Shown here: one piece after another, positions 29,890 to 40,404 of the stretch
Layout of the letters: each line of letters opens with the position of its first letter
Position numbering within the stretch: position 1 is the stretch's first letter
NCBI GenBank assembly: GCA_900074725.1
Contig: LT598460.1
Span: forward strand, 770,749 to 834,748
Direction of reading: 5' to 3'
Length of the DNA stretch: 64,000 nucleotides
DNA from: Lachancea dasiensis
Taxonomy: Eukaryota > Ascomycota > Saccharomycetes > Saccharomycetales > Saccharomycetaceae
The notes under the pieces: generated by a model
What the model was told of the DNA's origin: nothing
Database searches by the model: none
Seen by the model: the letters and a program-made list of their open reading frames with translations, nothing else
Program-made: the position numbers and the translations under genes

Positions 29890-31458
29890 ATGCTCTCGCA
29901 AACATTACTAAGGTCGACGATTCCGGCCGCCAGGCTCGGTTTGCGTTGCTACGCGCAGTTGCCTTTGCGTGTTCCTGTGAAAATCCCCAATGGGATCGAG
30001 TACGAACAACCCACGGGTCTTTTCATCAATAACAAGTTTGTGCGGTCCAAACAAGGCAAGACGTTTGAAGTTTTGAGCCCCGCTACGGAGGAAGAAATCA
30101 CACATGTGTACGAGGCGCGGGAAGACGACGTGGAGGACGCCATTGACGCCGCGGACAAGGCGTTTAAAAGCGGTGTGTGGTCGCAGGCCGACCCGCTGGT
30201 CCGTGCCAACGCGCTCAACAAGCTCGCGAACCTCATCGAAGAACACCAGGACATCGTGGCCTCCATCGAAACTCTGGACAATGGGAAAGCGATCACCAAC
30301 GCTCGGGGCGACGTTCAGTTGGTGATCAACTACCTGCGGTCGTGCGCCGGATGGGCCGACAAAGTCGATGGCCGCGTAATCAATACTGGCTCGACTCACT
30401 TTTCCTACACCTTGAGACAGCCTCTTGGTGTTTGCGGTCAAATTATCCCTTGGAACTTTCCGCTGTTGATGTGGGCCTGGAAAGTCGGTCCTGCGCTCGC
30501 CACTGGTAACACTGTTGTCCTGAAGACTGCCGAATCTACTCCTTTGTCTGCATTGTACGTGTCTCAGTTTGTCGCTAAGGCTGGGATTCCTCCGGGCGTT
30601 TTGAACATTGTGTCCGGTTTTGGTAAGATCATCGGGGAGGCCCTCACCACGCACCCTAAAGTTAAGAAAATCGCCTTCACTGGTTCCACTGCCACGGGTC
30701 GTCATATTTACCAGAATGCTGGTATGAACTTGAAAAAGGTCACTTTGGAACTGGGGGGTAAATCTCCCAACATGGTCTTTGCCGATGCTGACATGAAGCA
30801 GGCCGTACAGAACATCATTCTAGGGATTTACTTCAACAGTGGCGAAGTCTGCTGTGCCGGTTCGCGTGTTTACGTGGAGGAGTCTGCCCACGACCAACTT
30901 TTGGAAGAGTTGAAGATTGCGGCTGAGGCGCTCAAGGTTGGTGATCCATTCGATGAAGCTACTTTCCAAGGCGCTCAAACCTCTCAAATGCAGCTCAGCA
31001 AGATCCTGAAATACGTGGAAATTGGTAAGGACGAAGGCGCCACTCTGGTTACCGGTGGTGAGAGACTTGGCAACAAAGGCTACTTCATAAAACCAACTGT
31101 GTTCGGCGGAGTCACCGAGGACATGCGCATCGTAAAGGAGGAAATTTTCGGACCTGTTGTTACTGTGAGCAAGTTCAAGACCATTGATGAGTTGGTAGAA
31201 CTGGCCAACGACTCCGAATACGGCTTGGCAGCTGGTATTCACACCTCCAACCTCAACAAGGCCATCGAGGTCTCCAACAGAGTTAACGCCGGTACCGTGT
31301 GGATCAACACTTTCAACGATTTCCACCACTCCGTGCCCTTCGGTGGTTTCAACGCCTCGGGCATTGGAAGAGAGATGGGATCCGAAGCTTTGGAAAACTA
31401 CACTCAAGTCAAGGCCGTGCGTGCCAAGTTGAACTTGTCTTCTTCCACCAGCTCGTAA
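29890..31458 (+). CDS. ALD4: Mitochondrial aldehyde dehydrogenase (Ald4)
   Basis: A 522-residue NAD(P)-dependent aldehyde dehydrogenase that oxidises acetaldehyde to acetate in the mitochondrial matrix. A basic amphipathic presequence (about residues 1-25, [18 protein letters not shown]) precedes the ALDH domain. Catalytic elements are present: Glu287 in LELGGKSPN, Cys321 in [11 protein letters not shown], the cofactor loop [13 protein letters not shown] and the FGPVVTV segment. The frame runs upstream to a TTG at 29860; the first ATG, at 29890, gives the presequence. Codon bias is strong. Promoter TATA and STRE support inducible expression. It matches YOR374W, next to NUD1. Confidence 0.97.
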   Translation: MLSQTLLRSTIPAARLGLRCYAQLPLRVPVKIPNGIEYEQPTGLFINNKFVRSKQGKTFEVLSPATEEEITHVYEAREDDVEDAIDAADKAFKSGVWSQADPLVRANALNKLANLIEEHQDIVASIETLDNGKAITNARGDVQLVINYLRSCAGWADKVDGRVINTGSTHFSYTLRQPLGVCGQIIPWNFPLLMWAWKVGPALATGNTVVLKTAESTPLSALYVSQFVAKAGIPPGVLNIVSGFGKIIGEALTTHPKVKKIAFTGSTATGRHIYQNAGMNLKKVTLELGGKSPNMVFADADMKQAVQNIILGIYFNSGEVCCAGSRVYVEESAHDQLLEELKIAAEALKVGDPFDEATFQGAQTSQMQLSKILKYVEIGKDEGATLVTGGERLGNKGYFIKPTVFGGVTEDMRIVKEEIFGPVVTVSKFKTIDELVELANDSEYGLAAGIHTSNLNKAIEVSNRVNAGTVWINTFNDFHHSVPFGGFNASGIGREMGSEALENYTQVKAVRAKLNLSSSTSS

Positions 31459-31913
31459 TCCTGCCACTTTCGGAATCTGAGTAAAGTGAGAATTCACGAC
31501 CCTATACCACAGCAAGCACACGCCCGGGCTGTATGATTGTAGAGCTATAAAGGGAATGTTGCGCAAGCTTCTCTTATGCATGAAAAACTAACTAACAACT
31601 GTATGTAACAATGTAACGAACAATTTATTTGATATTCATTGATATTCGTCGTATTCTCAGGCACCACAGTGCCAGGAGAACAAAGTTATAGATTAACAAG
31701 CTCCTTATGAACATGCGTGAGAAAGCACTCCCACTCGATCCATTTTCTATTTGGTGGATTGCACCTCTGCCTCAACATCACGAAGCCTCTTCCGGTTACA
31801 TTTCTGGATGGTAGCGCTTAATCACATGACCAATGGCTCTTTATGCTACACCGGGAATCTACACGGCGATTCATGACAATCCTATCTCTCACTTTTCTTT
31901 CGCTACATTGGCT
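31459..31913. other. ALD4 / small membrane protein intergenic region
   Basis: 455 bp between converging genes. I see only A/T-rich 3'-end sequence and no further feature. Confidence 0.5.
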
Positions 31914-32276
31914 CTAGTCCTCCTCCATCACCGAAATCTCCATCTCCTCTTCATAATCGGCGCTGGACCTTATTGGCACAACCTTCCTCGATAGAAGATG
32001 CGCATGTAACTCTTGTTCTTCCTTCGAACCTTTCGCAACACCCGTAGCAGTCCCACTGGACTCCTTTACTGCAGCTTTCTCCTCCACTTCTGTGGTATTT
32101 GGCTCACCTTGGCTCATCAAGGTCGCCTTGATGAACAACACAGCGGTGAATATGGCCAAAAACACCGCCCCCACGCCGAAGATCAACCCCTTCACAAGAT
32201 CGTCTAACACCATAAACCTAGAAATAAGAGCTTCTGAAAATAACTTGGATACACTGGTAGTCTTCTCTGATGACAT
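31914..32276 (-). CDS. Small single-pass membrane protein, function unknown
   Basis: A 120-residue protein I do not recognise. It has one clear hydrophobic segment at about residues 29-50 (VKGLIFGVGAVFLAIFTAVL), a short Ser/Thr-rich N-terminus and an acidic cytosolic-type tail (EEEMEISVMEED at the end). There is no cleavable signal. The ATG at 32276 is the first in frame. It lies between ALD4 and ECM1, where S. cerevisiae has no named gene. Codon use looks like its neighbours. It is probably real, given the membrane segment and the well-behaved start, but could be lineage-specific. An organelle membrane location is possible; no partner can be inferred. Confidence 0.7.
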   Translation of the reverse strand: MSSEKTTSVSKLFSEALISRFMVLDDLVKGLIFGVGAVFLAIFTAVLFIKATLMSQGEPNTTEVEEKAAVKESSGTATGVAKGSKEEQELHAHLLSRKVVPIRSSADYEEEMEISVMEED

Positions 32277-32740
32277 TTTTATATGATAACTCCCCGGTTG
32301 AGAGTTCCGAGATTATGTCCCTTCAAAAGGAGTTCTTATAGCGCGAGTTCCCCATGATCGCAATTAGGCGAAAATATCCCGCCCGACATACAAAAGATGG
32401 GGGAAATTGCGGAAGACAAACAAAGCCCGGATAGAGGCAGAAAAGAGAATTGTATGGTGTAAGACCATGGTAAGTCAGAGATTCCAAGCTTGTACGTGTA
32501 TTCTTGAAATCGCACTCTTTACTTGTATAGATTTTAACTTCCCTGGCTGTTTTGCGCTATCTAAGGTCGGCGATGTAATAATCTTTACGCTCAGTTCTTC
32601 GTTGCTAATTAGTGTACAAGGTGTTGTTATTTAGTGTGCTTCGTGTCTGCTACCGTCTCTCTGTAGGGATTGGATGTGTGCTCTGGAAAGTGCTGAACTG
32701 AAGTCAATTTGAAAACATTCCGCAATACTAAGCATGGTCT
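32277..32740. other. Small membrane protein upstream / ECM1 downstream region
   Basis: 464 bp between tandem minus-strand genes. No element was recognised. Confidence 0.5.
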
Positions 32741-33304
32741 TTAGGCCTCCACGTCGTCGGACAGAAGACCGAACACATTCGTGGAGACAGATCTAGTCTC
32801 TTGCGCCTGGCTTTCTTGGCCTGATTCGTCTTCACCAGCATCATCGTCTTCCATGGCGTCTTCTTGGCCCTCTTCCCCACTATTTTCTTGCACTGCCTTC
32901 TGACCCGTCAGTTTAGCCAAATCTCTTCTTATGCTTTCGTTGGTACTGTCCCATCCAGCCTTGCGGGCACCTTGGACATACTTCGCTCTGGATTTGGCCC
33001 TTTCTACTTTGCCATCTAATCGGTGGGAGACGTTCAGAGCCCGCGCGATTCTCTCGTTGTCCAGATTTTCCAAGGCACTTTTTGCAGCGACTTTCTTGCC
33101 AACTTTATTAGCTGTTTTCTGCTTCTTTTTCATCTTGGCCTCTAGAAGCTGCTCATTCTTCGATGCCGTTCTTATCAGTTTGTTGGTTACGTCCAGATTT
33201 TGAGCTCGAGGTAACTCGGCCAGAGACTGGGCTTCCGTATCGGTGAATTCCAGCCTACGGGCCGCTCTTGAATGTTTAGAGACTTTTCCAGCTTTTTTAA
33301 CCAT
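32741..33304 (-). CDS. ECM1: Pre-60S export and assembly factor Ecm1
   Basis: A 187-residue basic nuclear protein. Ecm1 associates with pre-60S particles and helps their nuclear export. It is Lys/Ala-rich with MVKKAGKVSKHSRAARR at the N-terminus, KMKKKQKTANKVGKKVA and ALNVSHRLDGKVERAKSRAKYVQ in the middle, and a Glu/Asp-rich tail ending NVFGLLSDDVEA. The frame stays open 36 codons upstream to a GTG at 33412, but only the ATG at 33304 gives the conserved start, so the extension is rejected. PAC- and RRPE-like boxes upstream fit a ribosome-biogenesis gene. The position near GDH corresponds to YAL059W. Confidence 0.92.
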   Translation of the reverse strand: MVKKAGKVSKHSRAARRLEFTDTEAQSLAELPRAQNLDVTNKLIRTASKNEQLLEAKMKKKQKTANKVGKKVAAKSALENLDNERIARALNVSHRLDGKVERAKSRAKYVQGARKAGWDSTNESIRRDLAKLTGQKAVQENSGEEGQEDAMEDDDAGEDESGQESQAQETRSVSTNVFGLLSDDVEA

Positions 33305-33389
33305 TGGTGGGGTGTGGCAGGCTCTTATTTGGGCTGACAAGGCAACTTGGAACACTTTATAAGCGTGGCCGATGAGCCAGCGATGGGCC

Positions 33390-33411
33390 AGCTCATCGTG
33401 TAGAATTTTCA
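33390..33411 (-). promoter_or_regulatory. PAC-like and RRPE-like boxes upstream of ECM1
   Basis: On the minus strand ACGATGAGCT (33399-33390) differs by one base from the PAC element GCGATGAGMT. TGAAAATTC (33411-33403) resembles RRPE. They lie about 86-107 bp before the ECM1 ATG. This pair is the known signature of yeast ribosome-biogenesis promoters. A second PAC-like CGATGAGC is at about 33370. Confidence 0.6.
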
Positions 33412-34298
33412 CTCTAGCTCTAGGTCAGATGACCCTGCTAGTGCTCGAGTCCGAGCTTACCTAATCCTTCCACCTAGCATTTACCAATTGCCACTATCGA
33501 TGCTGAAGACATAAAAGCCAGCTTGTTGGCAGTGCTAAGTGTGTTTGGTTCACCTTCTTTCTAGCAAAATCTTTGGCATCAGCTTATGATTAGTGACAGT
33601 TTAATTTTAAGTAATCTATGATTTCCTCGTGTGATGTTTTCTTTGGCAACGAATTTTGGCTTCGACCTGACTGCTCAAAGGCCTCTCACAGATTTCATTA
33701 GACTTAGCATCACTGCATAGGTATCCTTTAGTACCCCAAATCAACGTGCCAAACCCTTTGGCATGAGACGGCTTTCAAATTATATAGGATTAAATTGAGT
33801 GGAACTAAGGTTGCACACATAATAATGAGATGCTAAACATTCTCTAAAGACTTTAGTATGATGTTTCCACACCTGAGTCCCTATCACGTCCCATGATGGT
33901 ATTGTCGCAGTTGCGAGCCCACTCGAAAACTTGTCGAAATGTGAGTCCATCTCCATGACGTTTTGAGTCTGCCAGGAATCATCATCAGTAGAAAGCACAC
34001 ATAGTCACTTCGCTAGCGGTCCGCACTATAGGTCAACTTGTGCGAGTTTGTCGCACAAGTTAAAAGAGAGTCAACCCTGGTTGGAGTACTCTAAGTATCG
34101 TTCAGAAACGAAGACATTTTTACACCGCGATAACTGTGAGCTCTTTCGGCAATTTGTTGTACATTTTCTATGGTGTGAAGTTACAAGTTCTATGATATGA
34201 ATTTGATCATCTGCATCGCGCGCGAAAGCGCAAATAATTACCGCTGGCTATGATGAAATTCCCCAAATTTGGTGCGCATTTGGCAACGTTCTAAAATG
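33412..34298. other. Region between ECM1 promoter and decayed gene
   Basis: About 0.9 kb with only short frames. A 72-codon minus-strand frame at 33780-33998 has mixed composition and might be another gene relic, but nothing was recognised in it. Confidence 0.45.
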
Positions 34299-35640
34299 TT
34301 AAAGAGATATGCTTAAGATATGCTTAATCTGCGTCTTAGTCGGTATATTTGCTACGTCAGACTGTTCATAATTGATTAATTTACCAGCAAATAATCGCAT
34401 GATTTCGCGATAAGTAGCAGGACAATTGACGATATCTGGTAAGTCGACCATCATAAGTTTCTCTACATGGGTCTGGCGGTCTGTAATCAAAACATTTTTC
34501 GCAATTGCATAACCTCTTTTCAATAATAACGTTGTAGAGACCAATCGCGCGAAATGTGATAATTTGGCTAGAATTTCGAATGCGCCTAGTGTCAACCCCA
34601 ATAGCGGGTTGGTCAGCCAATCATCATACCCTTTCATGTTATAAATATAGCATTTTAGCACCAGGCTTAACGCTTTAAAAGCGCTGCAAGGATGAGGAAG
34701 GTCAGAGATTTCTCTGGGGAATAGTAGAGATATTGAGTAGTGAAATACATCGTTTTCAATAAGCATTCTCTCATGAGGTCGAAGAATAATGCAACTACGC
34801 AATGGTAAGTTGCAAACAGTGGCCTGGCAGCTGCTCAAAGGAAATTTACATAGTATTTTTCACAAGTTATTGTGAATGCTTTCCCTTAGTGCCAAACACA
34901 TCCATCGACAGTCGTAGCGAAGGAATTTTCTATCTCTGATGCATAATAATTGTAAGGCAGCAGGAGGTCAATCATTATCAGCAAAGCTTTCGGCTATCTC
35001 GAGATAGTTCAGAATCTGACTTTTGCAATTGATGTAAAGTTGCTCGGAACACTGAATGTCCCACTATGCCAAAGATGTTACACCACAACAAAGGGATACG
35101 TTGCGAACCAACGAATTCCTACATGCTAGAGGCTTAAAGGCGGCATACGTTGTTAGGCTCGGATGAGTGTATTGGGTATCAAGCCTCGGGGTGAAGCCCT
35201 TCACACAAGCGTAAAACAACAACTGCCCTAGGTCGGCTTCCTTCAGATGAGCGTCAGTCACCTGCCCACGCGCTTTATAGAGAATTAAAATATCTTCATA
35301 AGCAGGAGAGATTGGCTCACTTGTGCAGTTGTCAAATTCAATCGCCGCTGGATGTACGATCAAGGCGTCGGACGGAATATCCACCAAGGCAACCCCACTT
35401 TTTTCCCAAATACATATCAACCCGTCCATCTATGTGAATAGCATTCAGCATTCAGCATTTCAGAGATATCAAGCATCGACTTTGGGGGCTGGAAGTCTAG
35501 CGGCTTAATAGTACAGCCAGTCAAGGATGTAGCTAGTTCGTCGAGCTCTGAATTGACTTGGCGAAGATACCAGTAATCCTTACATACTTGCTGGTCTTGG
35601 ATTGTACGTAGTAAGGGCATTTTCGTAGTTTATAGAATAG
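34299..35640 (-). pseudogene. Decayed gene, probably a fungal Zn2Cys6-type regulator
   Basis: On the minus strand, protein-like pieces lie one after another in different frames, separated by stops and shifts: 35620-35417 (67 codons), 35429-35064 (121 codons), two short pieces between 35063 and 34839, and 34838-34299 (up to 179 codons). The last piece contains NPLLGLTLGAFEILAKLSHFA, and a middle piece contains LQLLCIRDRKFLRY. Both resemble the HPLLG...ILA-S-LAR and LLCLRD patterns in the regulatory domains of fungal zinc-cluster factors. No Zn2Cys6 DNA-binding motif remains upstream. Multiple lesions make this a clear pseudogene; the family assignment is an inference from motifs. Confidence 0.6.
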
Positions 35641-35968
35641 CGTTCGATTTATCAGCTTGATGGCCGGGGAGTAGATCCAGTCACAATCTCCTTTACGCAG
35701 AGAACAACATGGAACTGCATTTGATTTCGATATGAAGTCTAGTTGTTTCAGTATCCTCAGGAATCTTGATTACGACCATGTCTTATGCTTCAAAGACCAT
35801 TTTCAAGAACAAATTGTAAAAATTGATAGCGGCGGACACCAGAAGCATTTGCTGCTAATGACTGTTTCAGCAAAGGGTCAGTACTAAGCTTCATTTCAAT
35901 ACCGATGTTAAAACACAATTCATTTATCACTTTACTTAACCTGTACAAATCATTATCAAGATGCATGC
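35641..35968. other. GDH1 3' region
   Basis: 328 bp between the decayed gene and GDH1. A 51-codon plus-strand frame at 35732 has no features. I see nothing else. Confidence 0.5.
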
Positions 35969-37354
35969 TTAAAAGACGTCACCTTGGTCGAACATGGCGT
36001 CGGCCACTCTGATAAATCCAACCAAATTGGCACCCTTGATCAAAGATGGCAAAGATTCTGCGTTACCTTCGTTGGAGTATTCACGAGCAGTCTCTAGACA
36101 GTCGTTGAAACAGTTGACCATGATCTTCTTTAGCTCCTGGTCAACTTGTTCCCTAGTCCAGGACATTCTTTGGGAGTTTTGGGCCATTTCCAAACCAGAC
36201 ACGGCAACACCACCCATGTTGGAGGCTTTGCCGGGGGCGTACCAGACGGCAGGTGCGGAACCCGACTTGGTGGACACACGTTGACCTTCAAAGATGTGAG
36301 CGGCCTCAGCAGTGCAACCCATGTTAGAACCTTCAGCAACGAACTTGACACCAGCAGCGACCAAGGCCTTAGCTTCGTCGCCGGAAACTTCGTTCTGAGT
36401 GGCACATGGCAAGGCAACATCAACCTTACCAACGTGAGTCCATGGACGGGCGCCAGCAATGTACTTGACAGTGCTGGAGGAGAAGGCAGAGTATTCACCA
36501 ATAATGTTCTCCAAAGTCTTGAATTGGACCTTGGCGCCGATAATAGCCTCGATTTGTTCAGCGGTGATACCAGTCTCCGTGATGATAGAGCCCTTAGAGT
36601 CGGAGAGAGATACAACGGTACCGCCAAGCTCAATAACCTTTAGAGCGGCGTATTGAGCAACATTACCGGAACCGGAGATGGCAACGCGCTTGCCAGCGAA
36701 CGATTCTTTACCCTTGCTGGCAAAGTCAATCATTGCTTGAGTGTAGTAAACCAAACCGTAACCGGTGGCCTCTGGTCTGATCAAAGATCCACCCCAGTTC
36801 AAGCCCTTACCGGTCAAGACACCTTCCCAGGAGTTCTTGTACGTCTTGTAAGCACCAAACAAGTAACCGACTTCACGGCCACCAACACCAATGTCACCAG
36901 CAGGGACATCAGTGTCTTGACCAATATGTCTGCTTAGTTCTCTCATGAAAGAGTAGCAGATTCTTCTGATTTCGTTGTTAGATCTTCCCTTCAAGTCAAC
37001 ACATAGACCACCCTTACCACCACCAAGGGCTTGGCCAGTCAAGGCGTTCTTGAAGATTTGCTCGAAACCCAAAAACTTTAGGATTGACAAGTTGACACTT
37101 GGGTGGAAACGTAGACCACCTTTGTATGGACCCTTGGCAGAGTTGTATTGAACTCTGTAACCGGTGGCAACTTCTTGTTCACCATTGTCATTTTCCCAGG
37201 CGACTCTGAACTGGATGATTCTCTCAGGAACAGAGACAACTGGCAAGACCTTCTTGTACTTTGGTTGCTTCTCGAACAAAGTGGAGTCTTGCAGAGAAGT
37301 GACGACTTCTTCGTAAGCTTGTTGAAATTCTGGTTCGTAGGCGACTGGAGACAT
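35969..37354 (-). CDS. GDH1: NADP-dependent glutamate dehydrogenase (Gdh1/Gdh3)
   Basis: A 461-residue hexameric-type NADP+ glutamate dehydrogenase that makes glutamate from ammonium and 2-oxoglutarate in the cytosol. Signature segments are [15 protein letters not shown], the catalytic-lysine loop [14 protein letters not shown] (Lys at about residue 114), [19 protein letters not shown] and the dinucleotide fold [14 protein letters not shown]. The frame continues to a TTG at 37366; the ATG at 37354 gives [11 protein letters not shown]. Codon bias is strong. It is the single counterpart of GDH1 (YOR375C) and GDH3 (YAL062W), the last gene of the conserved block. A Leu3-type site and a CCAAT box lie upstream. 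Confidence 0.97.
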   Translation of the reverse strand: MSPVAYEPEFQQAYEEVVTSLQDSTLFEKQPKYKKVLPVVSVPERIIQFRVAWENDNGEQEVATGYRVQYNSAKGPYKGGLRFHPSVNLSILKFLGFEQIFKNALTGQALGGGKGGLCVDLKGRSNNEIRRICYSFMRELSRHIGQDTDVPAGDIGVGGREVGYLFGAYKTYKNSWEGVLTGKGLNWGGSLIRPEATGYGLVYYTQAMIDFASKGKESFAGKRVAISGSGNVAQYAALKVIELGGTVVSLSDSKGSIITETGITAEQIEAIIGAKVQFKTLENIIGEYSAFSSSTVKYIAGARPWTHVGKVDVALPCATQNEVSGDEAKALVAAGVKFVAEGSNMGCTAEAAHIFEGQRVSTKSGSAPAVWYAPGKASNMGGVAVSGLEMAQNSQRMSWTREQVDQELKKIMVNCFNDCLETAREYSNEGNAESLPSLIKGANLVGFIRVADAMFDQGDVF

Positions 37355-37441
37355 CTTATTTGTCAATGGACTGGTGAAGAGTACTTGGTGTTTTTGAAAC
37401 CAACAGTACTTTCTTGGTTCTTAGACCCATTTTATCTCTCG

Positions 37442-37449
37442 CTTTTATA
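37442..37449 (-). promoter_or_regulatory. GDH1 TATA box
   Basis: CTTTTATA on the plus strand reads TATAAAAG on the minus strand, 88 bp upstream of the GDH1 ATG. Confidence 0.6.
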
Positions 37450-37791
37450 CAATACTCGAGCGCTAGTCCAGCGCCACCCAATGCACCACCCACTGCAACT
37501 AACTGCCTACCTACACCTTTTCATTGTCGACACAGTGTGGATAAAATTTTTTTGTCCAATCAACTACAGATCTCACAACCAAACCAAATTTCCTTTTCCT
37601 CTCGTCAGCCTTCCCCGCTAAAACATTCGCTTTTGACCATACTGACGCACTTTGATAGGCGTTGGTTTTTGTCGACGTCCAATAGTATTTCGGCCTAGGG
37701 CGATCGAGTTACAAAATAAGAAAAAATGGCTCTAATCTTTGTTCGGGCATCTGCCGACATCACGCAAATTTCAGCTGTGGAACAACATTAT

Positions 37792-37796
37792 CCAAT
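37792..37796 (+). promoter_or_regulatory. CCAAT box (Hap complex) upstream of GDH1
   Basis: TTATCCAATCAG contains a good CCAAT core about 440 bp upstream of GDH1. The Hap2/3/4/5 complex is reported to act on GDH1 in S. cerevisiae; use here is inferred. Confidence 0.45.
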
Positions 37797-37960
37797 CAGA
37801 TTGATGGATGCATCATGATAAGCCTTGCGCAATCGCCGTAGAACCCCAGTAATTATTGGTTGTAAGAATCATGGACTACGTATCAATAGGCATTTTTGGT
37901 GCATGTTTCCCTTGGTAATTTCTTGTGGTCAAAAAACAAATTAGCGGGCTCACCCTACCA

Positions 37961-37970
37961 CCGGTACCGG
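37961..37970. promoter_or_regulatory. Leu3-type site CCGGTACCGG upstream of GDH1
   Basis: A perfect palindrome CCGGTACCGG matches the Leu3 consensus CCGGNNCCGG. It lies 607 bp upstream of the GDH1 ATG. Leu3 is known to activate GDH1 in S. cerevisiae, so conservation in this yeast is plausible. Confidence 0.7.
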
Positions 37971-39798
37971 TCAAATTTTCAAGAAGGTGCACACCAAAAG
38001 TAATGCACGCATACACCGTTAAGACCTAACGGCCACATCCGCGAAAAGGAATATGTAGCGTTACCGGCGTGTTTTCTGTGGCAGACTGTTTAAGAATTTG
38101 TGGCTTGGAGGGTGCACACTGACGGTCAGCTGCTTTCTTCATCAGCATGTGATGATCATGATGTTTGAGTCATCATTCTTTTGGCGGTTGATTGTCAAAT
38201 ATCCAGGTCTGACTACGTCTGGATGCAGAAGAAGATCCACTGGACGAGTTAGCAAACGTAGCTCGCTATTCTTGAATTGGCACATGCCATCTTGAAGTTA
38301 TTAAGCCTTTGACAGGCGGCCCTGAAAGATGAGTTGATGCCAGTTCAGTGGCTGTGATGTTGTAAGAAAGTAAACGAAAGGTCAACAGCCGATGTATCGT
38401 AACAGTAGAACAAGGCGGCAGAAAATGCACATACTGATTGAAAATCGAATCAGTCTTGAGAATTTATAGAGTTAAAAAGGCCACTGCAGTTAGATATACT
38501 TCTCACCAGTGGCCGCAAAGGTAGTTCCACACCATCCTCAAATATGACTTCAAAGACGAACATTGAACTACTGCAATTTTTGGCTTGTACACGCCTTCAC
38601 AGTTCACTGATTACTGCCAGGAAATGAAGATTCTCTTTTTATCACAGGTAAGGCAAGTCCAGGAAGTGTTTACTGGTAACTATGGCCACATCAGACAATA
38701 TAATCCTGGAGTGATGTGGTTTTGGTGATATCTATCAGGCTGTGCATCTTGTTTCTTTCGTAATGAGGAGGGCCCGAGTGGTATGACGTTGCCGAAATAA
38801 TACCAGTGCGACACGTCGTGATTGCAAAAACTCAAATACCCAAACGTTCCATATTTCCAATAACTCCTTTGTTTTTTGGAGTGCAACTATGTCATTCATT
38901 TTGACTTATGTCGAATTAATGAAATGTGCATAAAACAATGACCACGTAATCTAGACTGTAGAAAATTCGTAGAAGTTCAGTCGTCAACCGGAATTTATAT
39001 ATATACGCGGCTACAGATGGGCTGGCTCTTCCTTGTTTATGATGGCCCTACCATTGAATGGATGCTGATGGAACAAATAGTAGCTATTCTTATAACCTTT
39101 ACGTAACCGATAATTGGGATAACATCTTTTGGCTCAGTTCTAGAGCTCAAACTAGTAGGTGTGCTCACTGATTGAAATGATTCGGAATTCAACGCCGACT
39201 TCGTAGCCGATCCCTACAATTCTATGTTTTATTTTTATAGTAACCAGCCCTACTTGTTTTCACAATAATCACTCTATAAAGTCTTGTGGTGACTACAACA
39301 TATGGGTTATGGGATGCTACCGATGGTTTTACGCATAATGGTCTATGCACACGTGACGTTAAAAGGACTTCCCAATTATGTGGTTTTTCTGATTTCATGT
39401 CTGTTATAATGAAACTTATGTTTTTATCACTTTTATAATGTGCGTCGTTTTTTGCTGATGTTGTCAAGAAGTTGAAATTATACCTAAAGTCAAATGTTGT
39501 TGCAGCGCCGCAACTAGAGAGCCATACCGCTTCCGTCTGTAGTATATGCTATCCACAGGTGGACTGCATTGAGCCCACTTGAGGATCGCATTAATGCCAA
39601 ATTCTGGGTAACACTGACTCTCAGCTGATAACATAGCTGGATTTCAATATTAGAAATATGGATTTGGAAACAAGCTGATTCCAAAGTGACATGAGACTAA
39701 AGGTTTTTCATTATAACCCGTATTAATTGTATCCTACTAAGCGTATTATGTACCAAATCATTAAATCGTAATCCATTCTTGTGCACTTCGTGCTCCTG

Positions 39799-40404
39799 TC
39801 ATACTGCTGTCCCATGCGACATTTGACGGGGAGAAGAAATATCCAGAGTATGCTCTTCATCCTCCTCAGGAATGGATACGAGCAGCAGGTTCCCATTTGA
39901 GATCTTCATCATTCCTCCATCACTCGCCAGCGTGTAATGGCCCGGTCTGCGAAGTTGAGTGTTACGGCCTAGCATTTTGAGCTCTTCCTCAGGATCACTG
40001 AGACTATAGTCGTCGTCATCGTCGTTACTTGAAAGGGGCTCATCGTCGTCGTCCTCGCTGTCGCTATCACTATCGCTGTTATATTCGTGCACCGTCTGCA
40101 CAGGAACGGAAGGCAAGGAAAACGTCACGTGTTGTTCTCCCACCACGTAACTACGATCGTCGTTACTGAGATCGTGAGTCAATTGCACGGGCTCGATCTC
40201 GCACTCGTCGTCACTTTCACCGGACCCGTCTTCTTCTTGCAGGGTTTCCATCACCTTGTCCAGCAGGTTGGCGTGGCCTACCAGCACTCGGAGGTCTAGA
40301 TCGCTCTTTTTGGATTGGGAAGCGCAGCGAAGCAGCTTCGTGCGTGCTTGGCTCGCTAGAGCGTATCTCTCAGTAACTGTGTTGTACGCTGAGACTCTAA
40401 ACAT
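39799..40404 (-). CDS. Small acidic conserved protein, function unknown
   Basis: A 201-residue protein without a name I can give. The first 55 residues look structured and conserved in style: MFRVSAYNTVTERYALASQ, then an ARTKLLRCA segment and DLDLRVLVGHANLLDKVMETL. I associate the ARxKL...LVGHANLLDxxM pattern with small ascomycete proteins of unknown function, from memory only. The remainder is highly acidic (runs of Ser/Asp at about 108-140). A final block, PGHYTLASDGGMMKISNGNLLLVSIPEED, looks like a short conserved beta element. The ATG at 40404 is the first in frame. There is no signal or membrane segment. A regulatory or adaptor protein is possible. Confidence 0.8.
   Translation of the reverse strand: MFRVSAYNTVTERYALASQARTKLLRCASQSKKSDLDLRVLVGHANLLDKVMETLQEEDGSGESDDECEIEPVQLTHDLSNDDRSYVVGEQHVTFSLPSVPVQTVHEYNSDSDSDSEDDDDEPLSSNDDDDDYSLSDPEEELKMLGRNTQLRRPGHYTLASDGGMMKISNGNLLLVSIPEEDEEHTLDISSPRQMSHGTAV

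Larger units (their letters stand above)
37355..39798. other. Long gene-free region upstream of GDH1
   Basis: 2,444 bp. The left 0.7 kb is the GDH1 promoter (TATA, CCAAT and Leu3 sites given separately). From about 38.0 kb to 39.8 kb only short frames (up to 81 codons) are open, with no motifs. This marks the change from conserved core to subtelomeric sequence. Confidence 0.55.

Noticed and set aside
29908-31581. Long minus-strand frames (265 and 253 codons) opposite ALD4
   Set aside because: Shadows produced by the strong codon bias of ALD4; no features of their own.
33305-33412. 36-codon N-terminal extension of ECM1 from a GTG
   Set aside because: Non-ATG start, not like the family, and it contains the PAC/RRPE-like promoter boxes.
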